Shown here piece by piece: positions 43,871 through 51,385 of a stretch of DNA of 64,000 bases. Origin of the DNA: UBA12087 sp964370815 (GTDB taxonomy: Bacteria; Chloroflexota; Anaerolineae; Anaerolineales; Villigracilaceae); NCBI GenBank assembly GCA_964370815.1, contig CAYJKQ010000001.1, positions 62,001 to 126,000 on the forward strand, given 5' to 3'. The notes under the pieces were generated by a model, which saw nothing but the letters and a program-made list of their open reading frames with translations, ran no database searches and had not been told where the DNA came from. A program made the translations under genes and the position numbers. Position 1 is the first letter of the stretch, and every line of letters begins with the position of its first letter.

Positions 43871-45805
43871 TCATTTATTAAATTGAGTCTCGTATAGTCT
43901 TGCATATAAACCGCCAAGATTGAGCAACTCCTGATGGGTGCCTCTTTCAATGATGCTCCCGCGATCCATTACAAGGATCAAGTCGGCAGCCAGGATGGTG
44001 CTCAACCGGTGGGCTATTACAATCGAAGTCCGTGCTTGCATGACATGTCTTAAGGCTTCTTGAATTAGCAATTCAGAATCGCTGTCAAGATGACTGGTCG
44101 CTTCATCCAAAACTAAGATACGAGGGTTTTTTAAAATGACTCGGGCAAGGGCGATACGTTGTTTTTCCCCTCCACTAAGTCGGTAGCCACGCTCCCCTAC
44201 GATAGTATCATATCCCTCAGGTAACTCTGAAATAAAATTGTGAATATTGGCAGCTCGAGCTGCATCCTCTATTTGCGACTGAGTTGCATCCAATTTTGCA
44301 TAAATTAAATTAGTTCTAATTGAATCGTGGAATAAATATGTCTCTTGAGTTACCATGCCTATTGCATTTGATAGAGATGCGAGTTTTACATCACGCAAAT
44401 CATGTCCATCTATATAAATGGAACCACTACTTGGGTCGTAAAGTCTGGGTATGAGATAGGTGAGAGTTGTCTTCCCGGCACCTGAAGGACCAACCAGAGC
44501 GATCAATTGCCCAGATTTTGCGTGAAAGGATACCGAGTCGAGCGCTTCATATCGTGCTTGAGAAAGGTGTTCTTTATCTGAAGTGGTGAGTTCCCCTTCA
44601 GCAATTTCAAGTTTTTTAATTTCTGAATCGAGATCACCTTTGAATGTTGGATCGTTTTGGTTATTTTTTCCGAATCTCTTTACGTCACCCAAAAGTTTCG
44701 TTTTATCCAAGTCATAGTTAAAAGAAACATTCTTAAATTCAATATCTCCGGATACTTCATTTAGGTAAACTGCATCGCTTTTTTCCTCAATATCTATTGT
44801 GAGGTCAATTATTTCAAATACACGTTCAAAACTAACCATGGAAGTCGAAAATTCAACTGGTGCATTAGCCAATCCTTGCAAGGCAGAATACAATTGCCCA
44901 AGGTAGGATCCAAAAGCTACTACAGTACCAATTGTGAAAGATCCCTGTATAACCAGATATCCTCCAATTCCATAAACCAATGCTGTACCAACAGCTCCTA
45001 TCAATCCAATAGTTACAAAAAAAATGGAGCTGTAAACAGACCGTTTTATTCCAATATCCCGCACTGCAGCAGCGCGATTAGTGAAGCGATTTTGCTCATC
45101 GTCTATTCGACCAAAAAGCTTTATCAACAATGCTCCACCGATATTTAAGGTTTCAACCATATGAGAATTCATTTGTCCGTTCAGTTCCATCTGCTGGCGT
45201 GCGAATTCTCGAAGTTTATAACCGACTTTACGGATAATGATTAAAAATAAAGGTAGGATTATTACTCCTGCAACAGTAAGCCTCCATTCAAGAGTTAACA
45301 TTACTGATAATATGGCAATACTCTGAATTAGGTTTGAAATGATATTAATTAAGGTGCTATTGATGGCTGTTTGTGAACCCACAACATCTGAATTTAGACG
45401 ACTAATTAATTCTCCAGTTCTTGTATTTGTGAAAAATCGTAGGCTCATCGTCTGGAGACGAGCGAACAGAGTTGAACGCAAGTCAAATATCACTCCCTCG
45501 CCTACGGTCACATTCAATTGTCGTTGGATAACTCCAATAATGCCATTAATAACTGGAATTGCCAATAATCCAATAGCAAGGAGAATCAAACGCTGGAAGT
45601 CCTTTGCCGGTAATACGACATCAATCATATTGCGGAAAATCAAAGGTGATAAAAGTGACAATCCAGTCATAGTTAAGATGGCGATCAACATCCCGACAGT
45701 ATGTTTCCAATATGGTTTGGCATAGCTAAATACTCGTTGTAGTAGGGAAAGTGATAAATTGGGTCGTTTATCATCTGAATGGATAAACGCTCTCATATAA
45801 TTCAT
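43871..45805 (-). CDS. ABC-type exporter (permease–ATPase half-transporter)
   Basis: The 644-residue protein has a six-helix permease domain (about 35-320) and an ATPase domain (about 350-644). Walker A VGPSGAGKTT is near 438-447, the signature YRLSGGEKQRIALAR near 556, and Walker B ILVLDEATSHLD and an H-loop AHRLSTI follow. Multidrug/lipid A-type exporters share this design; the cargo is unknown. A charged insert of about 50 residues (366-418) separates NVSFNYDL from ALDSVSF, where relatives have a short loop. Start ATG at 45805, eight bases after AGGAG. Confidence 0.9.
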   Translation of the reverse strand: MNYMRAFIHSDDKRPNLSLSLLQRVFSYAKPYWKHTVGMLIAILTMTGLSLLSPLIFRNMIDVVLPAKDFQRLILLAIGLLAIPVINGIIGVIQRQLNVTVGEGVIFDLRSTLFARLQTMSLRFFTNTRTGELISRLNSDVVGSQTAINSTLINIISNLIQSIAILSVMLTLEWRLTVAGVIILPLFLIIIRKVGYKLREFARQQMELNGQMNSHMVETLNIGGALLIKLFGRIDDEQNRFTNRAAAVRDIGIKRSVYSSIFFVTIGLIGAVGTALVYGIGGYLVIQGSFTIGTVVAFGSYLGQLYSALQGLANAPVEFSTSMVSFERVFEIIDLTIDIEEKSDAVYLNEVSGDIEFKNVSFNYDLDKTKLLGDVKRFGKNNQNDPTFKGDLDSEIKKLEIAEGELTTSDKEHLSQARYEALDSVSFHAKSGQLIALVGPSGAGKTTLTYLIPRLYDPSSGSIYIDGHDLRDVKLASLSNAIGMVTQETYLFHDSIRTNLIYAKLDATQSQIEDAARAANIHNFISELPEGYDTIVGERGYRLSGGEKQRIALARVILKNPRILVLDEATSHLDSDSELLIQEALRHVMQARTSIVIAHRLSTILAADLILVMDRGSIIERGTHQELLNLGGLYARLYETQFNK

Positions 45806-46171
45806 AAACACTACTCCTAGCTCTGGTTGACAATGGTATTCCTACCAATTATTGATTGGTTCTTAAACTTGTTGATTTATTATTCCAACAATGTAAAATC
45901 CATTCAGAGAAAATGGCAATGGATTGTGATTAGTATATTAATAATGGTTTTTTTCTCTTGATATAGACATGAATGATTATACTGTTGTTAGAAGCAGGAT
46001 TATTAAGATTTCATTAGACTCAATTTTTCTGGGATGAAGGACATTACTATTTGTTATAATTGGAAAAAGTATGAAGGAATTGATCCGGTCACTTTTACAT
46101 TGTCGTTTGTCTTGAATTCAAATGGAATTCTAGACGCAAGCATTGTATCTAATAGAACCCAATATTTGCAT
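45806..46171. other. intergenic region, ABC exporter / L,D-transpeptidase
   Basis: These 366 A/T-rich bases separate divergent genes. A TATAAT at 46054-46059 on the plus strand could serve the L,D-transpeptidase. Since it lies inside the frame that starts at 46034, it supports the later start at 46172. Nothing else recognised. Confidence 0.45.
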
Positions 46172-47284
46172 ATGAAAAACAAAACACAAAACAAAGCTGC
46201 ACTATCCCGACGGGATTTTATTAAGCTCTCTGGTTTGGGGTTGGGTACTGTGGCGTTGCAGTCATTGACACCTCGTTTACCGCAAATTGACTTTCCAGAA
46301 GGCGAATTACTTGGGAGAAACTGTACCGGTGGGATAGCCATTGTGAGGGCAAAACCAGATGTAAACAGTGCGGTCGTTAAAGAAGTATATGAAGATACTG
46401 TGTTTCCCTGGTTGCGAGAGGTGAGTGGCGTCAACCCTGATTACAATCACTTTATTCAACGTTGGGTGGAAACTCCGGAGGGGTTTGTTTATTCGCCATC
46501 ATTGCAGCCAGTTCGTAACCTACCCAATCCTGCGATGCAAAATCTTCCCGATGGAGCAGAAGGTTTTTGGGCTGAAGTGACAGTGCCTTATGTGGATATT
46601 TACCTTGATAATCCTCCTGCCAGGTCACCCGGGTTAAAAGCATTAATAGATAATGGGCTTCCTACAAGGTTATATTATAGTCAAGTGATGTGGGTAGATC
46701 AGATAAAAACCGGGAATTCCGGAAATATCGTTTATCACCTTTATGAGAATGAGAAACATGGATATGGTTATGGAGATGTTTTCTGGGCTGAAGGACGGGC
46801 ATTTCGACCACTAACGGAAAATGACATATCGCCAATCAACCCGGATCTTGATCCCGCTGAAAAAACAATCAAAATCAATTTAACTTATCAGACATTATCC
46901 TGTTTCGAAGGTGAGAAGGAAGTGTATTTCTGCAAGGTCTCTACTGGTGGTGGAGATTTCGCCACACCAACGGGTGATTTTGTAACCTGGCGGAAGTCAA
47001 TAAGCATCCACATGGCTGCTGGGACTGTTGATGCTGGTTATGATACACCTGGTGTGTCATGGTCAACTTTTTTTGTGGGCACTGGAGTCGCCATCCATGC
47101 TACATACTGGCACAATCAATTTGGCGAAAAGCGTTCTCATGGTTGTGTTAATTGCCGCTCCGAAGATGCCAAATGGATTTTTCGCTGGACAAATCCTTAT
47201 GTTTCATTGGATGAAAGTGATTTACAATGGACCGATTGGCAAAAAGGGAGTACGCGCGTGATCGTTGAAGAGCGGCTTTATTAA
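46172..47284 (+). CDS. Tat-exported L,D-transpeptidase (YkuD domain)
   Basis: Forms 3-3 peptidoglycan cross-links outside the membrane. The chosen ATG at 46172 gives a twin-arginine signal, SRRDFIKLSGLGLGT, close to the N-terminus; an ATG at 46034 would bury it. A middle SH3-like region precedes the YkuD domain, whose catalytic motif HATYWHNQFGEKRSHGC ends with the nucleophile Cys, followed by VNCRSEDAKWIF. Length is 370 residues. The nearby tat genes could export it. It is the only cross-linking enzyme in the window with its active-site residues intact. Confidence 0.92.
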   Translation: MKNKTQNKAALSRRDFIKLSGLGLGTVALQSLTPRLPQIDFPEGELLGRNCTGGIAIVRAKPDVNSAVVKEVYEDTVFPWLREVSGVNPDYNHFIQRWVETPEGFVYSPSLQPVRNLPNPAMQNLPDGAEGFWAEVTVPYVDIYLDNPPARSPGLKALIDNGLPTRLYYSQVMWVDQIKTGNSGNIVYHLYENEKHGYGYGDVFWAEGRAFRPLTENDISPINPDLDPAEKTIKINLTYQTLSCFEGEKEVYFCKVSTGGGDFATPTGDFVTWRKSISIHMAAGTVDAGYDTPGVSWSTFFVGTGVAIHATYWHNQFGEKRSHGCVNCRSEDAKWIFRWTNPYVSLDESDLQWTDWQKGSTRVIVEERLY

Positions 47285-47321
47285 TTTGGATCAATGAAAC
47301 AATTCCTAATGAGGTAGATTG

Positions 47322-48041
47322 ATGGATATTTTTAATGTTAGTGCTGGCATTGCGTTTCTGGCAGGTCTGGCTTCCTTCTTATCACCCTGTGTGCTTTCCC
47401 TTGTGCCGGCTTATATTGGATATCTGGGAGGTAGAGCCGCCGGTGGTGAAAGTAGTACCAAGAACAGATGGATCACTTTTTCGCATGGAGTAGCATTTGT
47501 TATTGGTTTCACATTGGTTTTCCTGTTGTTTAATATTGTTGCATCTGCTCTTGGGGGATTGCTTTATGATATTCGAAATTGGATTGCAAAAATCGGTGGA
47601 TTGATCGTGGTCATCTTTGGCCTTCATATGATCGGGATCATAAGGATACCTTTCCTGCAATATGATGTGCGTGTCCATACAAAAGTAAATCAAAACCTGG
47701 GTTATTTATCTTCGGTTTTGATGGGTGTATTTTTTTCAGCTGGTTGGTCTCCTTGTGTTGGCCCTGTATTGGGTACGATATTAACTCTTTCTGCGAACGG
47801 TGGAAATTTATGGGTTGGAACTTTGCTCGGTCTGGCATATTCAGCTGGATTAGCAATCCCGTTTCTGGTAGCAGCTTTGGGGATAGGATGGGTAACCACA
47901 ATTCTGAGAAAATATGGGAAAGTCATGCATTATGTTGAAATCATCATGGGCATTTTGCTGGTTGTGATAGGAATACTGCTGATAACAGGCAAATTTGCCC
48001 TGCTTGCTCCGAATGGTATTGGTATTGATTTTGGCCTTTAG
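47322..48041 (+). CDS. ccdA: CcdA/DsbD-type thiol:disulfide transmembrane protein
   Basis: Moves reducing equivalents across the membrane from thioredoxin to outer thiols. The 239-residue, six-helix protein has the two diagnostic Cys-Pro motifs: SPCVLSLVPAYIGYLGG (about 22-38) and AGWSPCVGPVLGT (about 142-154). GAGGT lies six bases before the ATG at 47322. It is followed nine bases later by a thioredoxin-fold fusion and probably works with it. Confidence 0.92.
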   Translation: MDIFNVSAGIAFLAGLASFLSPCVLSLVPAYIGYLGGRAAGGESSTKNRWITFSHGVAFVIGFTLVFLLFNIVASALGGLLYDIRNWIAKIGGLIVVIFGLHMIGIIRIPFLQYDVRVHTKVNQNLGYLSSVLMGVFFSAGWSPCVGPVLGTILTLSANGGNLWVGTLLGLAYSAGLAIPFLVAALGIGWVTTILRKYGKVMHYVEIIMGILLVVIGILLITGKFALLAPNGIGIDFGL

Positions 48042-48050
48042 GAACTATAA

Positions 48051-49061
48051 ATGATCAATGTCACTATTTACCTGAAGGATGATTGCCATTTATGTGAGCA
48101 AGTAATTTCTGACTTGAATGAACTTCAAAGGAAGATACCTCACAAATTGGTGACAATAGATATAGATTCTGATCCGGGGATAAAAGAGCTGTTTGCATTG
48201 GATATACCAGTTGTTGAAGTTGGTCCATATAGGCTTAAGTACCCTTTTTCAAAACAAGACCTGGAAATGACTTTGTTGGCAGCATTGGATCGAAAATCTC
48301 AACTGGAGAGAGTTGACGATCAGGGATATCACCAAGCTGTCGACAGAGGTAAAACGGTCACACGGGCAGATAAAATATCCCTCTGGATCAGTAAGCATTA
48401 TTTGTTAATATTGAATATATTAGTGTTATTGTATGTTGGCATACCATTTACAGCTCCAATATTTAAGAAAATCGGAGCTGATGGAGCTGCAGAAGTAATA
48501 TATCGAGTCTACAAACCCCTTTGTCATCAGTGGAGTTTTCGCTCCTGGTTTTTATTTGGTGAACAAGCTTTCTATCCACATGAAGCAGCGAAAATGTCTG
48601 GAGTATTAACATTCGAGCAGGTTAGTGGCATAACAGATATTAATGATCCTGGACGCCTGCTGGCAAGGATGTTTGAAGGTAATGAATTATTAGGATTCAA
48701 AGTGGCGTTATGCGAACGGGATGTCGCAATTTGGGGTTCGATACTCTTGTTTGGGTTCATATTTGCAATATCAAAACGCAAGATCAAGGGAATCCATTGG
48801 TTGATTTGGATTTTGTTTGGACTTGGTCCGATTGGTTTGGATGGTGTTTCCCAGCTCATTAGCCAAATAAACCTTCCGATATTGAGTAGCTTTTTGCCTT
48901 ATCGGGAAAGCACGCCTTATCTAAGAACGATCACTGGTTTTCTGTTTGGTTTTATAACAGCATGGTATGGTTATCCAACAATTGAAGATGCAATGGCAGA
49001 CACACGCAGGATATTAACAAAGAAAATTGCCATATTCACCCAATTAGGGCAAGAAAAATAA
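48051..49061 (+). CDS. glutaredoxin-like domain fused to DUF2085 membrane domain
   Basis: Residues 1-78 are a glutaredoxin-type fold (VTIYLKDDCHLCEQV, active-site C12-C15, and DIPVVEVG as the cis-Pro region). After a charged linker, residues about 112-315 hold five helices of DUF2085, recognised by YKPLCHQWSFRSWFLFGEQAFYPHE (CHQ 158-160) and ALCERDVAIWG (C221). The two Cys clusters could form an intramembrane thiol relay. It directly follows ccdA and precedes pgeF. Confidence 0.85.
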   Translation: MINVTIYLKDDCHLCEQVISDLNELQRKIPHKLVTIDIDSDPGIKELFALDIPVVEVGPYRLKYPFSKQDLEMTLLAALDRKSQLERVDDQGYHQAVDRGKTVTRADKISLWISKHYLLILNILVLLYVGIPFTAPIFKKIGADGAAEVIYRVYKPLCHQWSFRSWFLFGEQAFYPHEAAKMSGVLTFEQVSGITDINDPGRLLARMFEGNELLGFKVALCERDVAIWGSILLFGFIFAISKRKIKGIHWLIWILFGLGPIGLDGVSQLISQINLPILSSFLPYRESTPYLRTITGFLFGFITAWYGYPTIEDAMADTRRILTKKIAIFTQLGQEK

Positions 49062-49079
49062 CCAAACGAAGAGTCTGCC

Positions 49080-49871
49080 ATGCCATTTCTATATAAAGAA
49101 GGACTAAAATACTTTTCATTTTCATCGTTTGAAAAACACGTAAGACATGGTTTTTTTACTCGCATAGGTGGCTTTAGCCCAAAACCTTGGGAATCGCTCA
49201 ATATGGGCGGTACAGTGGGTGATGAAAGTGGCAGAGTCGCACAGAATCGCCAATTAGCTTTTGACGTTCTGAAATTAGATTCTCAAAGCCTATTTGATGC
49301 CTGGCAAGTTCACAGTGCAACCGTAGCTCTGGCAGTTGCACCTCGTGTGATCAGCGAGGATTATCAGAAAGCTGATATTATCCTTACAAATCAACCAAAT
49401 GTAACCTTGATGATGCGATTTGCAGATTGCACTCCAATTCTTATACACGACCCAGTGAACAAGGTAATCGGGTTGATTCACGCAGGTTGGATGGGCACTG
49501 TGAAAATGGCTGCAAAGATTGCTGTTGAAGCGATGGTGGAAAACTATGGATCAATACCAGGGAATATTCGTGCGGCTATTGGACCATCGATTGGTCCTGA
49601 TCATTATGAAGTGGGGGCTGATGTTTACAAAGAAGTACAGAAAGCCTTTGGCGTTAACAACCATGTATTGATCGAGCAGATCAATGGGAATTTCCATTTT
49701 GACATGTGGGAAGCAAACAAGTTGCTATTAGAAGGTGCAGGAGTGAAAGAGATCGAGGTTGCTGGTTTATGCACTGGCTGCAATCTGGATGATTGGTTTT
49801 CTCACCGAGCAGAAAAAGGTAAAACGGGCAGGTTTGGGGTATTGGCTTCCCTGGAGAATGTGGATGAGTGA
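49080..49871 (+). CDS. pgeF: YfiH/PgeF family polyphenol-oxidase-like protein
   Basis: The 263-residue protein carries the three zinc-ligand motifs WQVHSATV, MRFADCTPIL and GLIHAGWMGTV in order, plus IGPSIGPDHYEVG and CTGCN. Members have purine nucleoside phosphorylase or deaminase activity (YlmD/FAMIN type), and E. coli PgeF (YfiH) edits peptidoglycan incorporation errors. Which activity applies is open. Its stop overlaps yggS by eight bases; yfiH-yggS-yggT-DUF167 is a very common order in Gram-positive-type genomes. Confidence 0.9.
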   Translation: MPFLYKEGLKYFSFSSFEKHVRHGFFTRIGGFSPKPWESLNMGGTVGDESGRVAQNRQLAFDVLKLDSQSLFDAWQVHSATVALAVAPRVISEDYQKADIILTNQPNVTLMMRFADCTPILIHDPVNKVIGLIHAGWMGTVKMAAKIAVEAMVENYGSIPGNIRAAIGPSIGPDHYEVGADVYKEVQKAFGVNNHVLIEQINGNFHFDMWEANKLLLEGAGVKEIEVAGLCTGCNLDDWFSHRAEKGKTGRFGVLASLENVDE

Positions 49872-50601
49872 CAATATTGTTAGAGAGATAAAAAACAACC
49901 TTGAAATTGTGCAAGAAAAGTTAATCAGTGCAGCAATAAAATCAGGAAGAAATCCTGAAAATGTTCGTTTGATCGTCGTTACCAAATCCCAGCCTTTGGA
50001 AATAGTCAAAGCAGTCATCAAGGCAGGAGCTTTTTTTTTGGGTGAAAATTATGCAGAAGAAGGTTTGGAAAAAATTATTGCCTGCGAGAATGAATCTGAG
50101 TTAGAATGGCATATGATTGGTCACGTTCAGGGTCGAAAAGCGGAGTTGGTAGCCAACAATTTCAATTTTATGCACTCGATGGATGGTGTAAAACTGGCAA
50201 AACGGTTGAATAGGGCGTTGGACGAAACTGGTAAAGACCTTCCAATACTTTTGGAATTCAACGTCGGTGGTGAGGAGAGTAAATTTGGATGGCAGGCTTC
50301 AGATGAAAAAAACTGGCAGCAATTCCTGCCTGATCTGAAACAAATCCTGGAATTACCCCATTTGAAAGTAAAAGGGTTAATGACGATGCCTCCATATTTT
50401 GAAGATCCGGAACTCACTCGTCCATTCTATTCCAAATTACGAAGATTGCGTGATTATTTAGCTGATCAATTCCCAGAAACGATCTGGAATGAACTTTCCA
50501 TGGGTACTAGTTTTGATTTTGAAATTGCCATAGAAGAAGGGTCCACCTTTATTCGGGTTGGACAGGCGATATTGGGAAAACGTCTTATAAAAAGAGGTTG
50601 A
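49864..50601 (+). CDS. yggS: YggS family PLP-binding protein
   Basis: PLP homeostasis protein shaped like the N-terminal barrel of alanine racemase. The chosen start ATG at 49864 (GGAG seven bases upstream, ATGAGTGA overlap with pgeF) gives 245 residues; the longer upstream frame is a shadow. Motifs: LIVVTKSQPLEIV (PLP Lys in VTK), FFLGENYAEEG, EWHMIGHVQGRK and FIRVGQAILGKR. Disruption in other bacteria disturbs vitamin B6 and amino acid pools. Confidence 0.94.
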   Translation: MSDNIVREIKNNLEIVQEKLISAAIKSGRNPENVRLIVVTKSQPLEIVKAVIKAGAFFLGENYAEEGLEKIIACENESELEWHMIGHVQGRKAELVANNFNFMHSMDGVKLAKRLNRALDETGKDLPILLEFNVGGEESKFGWQASDEKNWQQFLPDLKQILELPHLKVKGLMTMPPYFEDPELTRPFYSKLRRLRDYLADQFPETIWNELSMGTSFDFEIAIEEGSTFIRVGQAILGKRLIKRG

Positions 50602-50606
50602 TTTTT

Positions 50607-50870
50607 ATGATAAATATTCTAATAAAATTGGTTCAAGTTATTTCTCAGGCTTTGATATGGATCGTTATTCTTTCGGTAATTCTATCTTTTTTCATGCCCC
50701 CCTATCATACGGTACGCAGAACAATAGATCAAATTATTGAACCTTTGCTTGCCCCAATTCGACGTGTGGTCCCTTTAGTCGGTATGTTTGATTTCAGCCC
50801 CCTTGTTCTTATTATTCTTGTTCAAATTCTTTCGTTTGCATTAATCAGTCTCCTTATTGCACTGGGGTAA
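50607..50870 (+). CDS. yggT: YggT family membrane protein
   Basis: The 87-residue product has two helices (about 3-28, ILIKLVQVISQALIWIVILSV, and 60-85) separated by the family loop TVRRTIDQIIEPLLAPIRRVVP. YggT proteins are linked to division and osmotic phenotypes in several bacteria. GAGG is nine bases before the ATG at 50607; a TTG start at 50598 is less likely. It follows yggS with a five-base gap. Confidence 0.9.
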   Translation: MINILIKLVQVISQALIWIVILSVILSFFMPPYHTVRRTIDQIIEPLLAPIRRVVPLVGMFDFSPLVLIILVQILSFALISLLIALG

Positions 50871-50875
50871 TTAAT

Positions 50876-51190
50876 ATGGATGACCGAAAATATAAATTAC
50901 ATGATGGGAAGAAAGGTGTAGCCTTGGCAATAAGGATCATCCCTCGTGCCAAACAGAACAAAATAGTTGGAATATTAAGTGATGGAACAGTAAAAATTCA
51001 AATCACAACTGATCCTTCTGATGCGATGAAGGTAAATGAAGTTTTGTTAGGTTTCTTGTCTAAAGAATTGAATGTATCATTGAATCGTCTTGAGATTGTG
51101 GGAGGTAATACCGGGAGGGATAAATTGGTTTCTTTCTTAGATATGGAACCCGGATCGTTAAATGAAAAAATTTTGGAGTTAATAAAATAG
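50876..51190 (+). CDS. DUF167 (YggU) family protein
   Basis: The 104 residues contain ALAIRIIPRAKQNKIVGI, KIQITTDPSDAMKVNEVL and LEIVGGNTGRDKLVSFL, the usual DUF167 positions (P-R-A-x-x-N near the N-terminus and G-x-x-x-R-x-K at the C-terminus). Function is unknown in general. It starts six bases after yggT and ends the pgeF-yggS-yggT run. Confidence 0.9.
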   Translation: MDDRKYKLHDGKKGVALAIRIIPRAKQNKIVGILSDGTVKIQITTDPSDAMKVNEVLLGFLSKELNVSLNRLEIVGGNTGRDKLVSFLDMEPGSLNEKILELIK

Positions 51191-51192
51191 AT

Positions 51193-51222
51193 TGGTAATC
51201 ATTTATAAATTAATGGTTACCA
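51193..51222 (-). terminator. possible weak terminator, DUF167 / transglycosylase
   Basis: A 9-bp stem with one G-T pair (TGGTAATCA / TGGTTACCA) and a 12-base loop starts three bases after the DUF167 stop. On the minus strand a T-rich stretch follows, so it may end the lytic transglycosylase transcript. Confidence 0.35.
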
Positions 51223-51385
51223 CAAACCAGGATTGTCGATGAAGTGTAAGTTGGCTCTTTCACTCAAAACAGTGACGAATTTTGTCAACTGGTTTTGAAA
51301 ATAATTATTTTGAGTATTGGGGGTTAGTATTTGGACCTATAAATATTAAATTATCCACTAAAGCCTTGCCAATAATTAGCATTTC

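Noticed and set aside
49759..49863. Longer start for yggS
   Set aside because: It overlaps pgeF coding sequence by 113 bases and lacks family sequence; ATG at 49864 has a good ribosome site.
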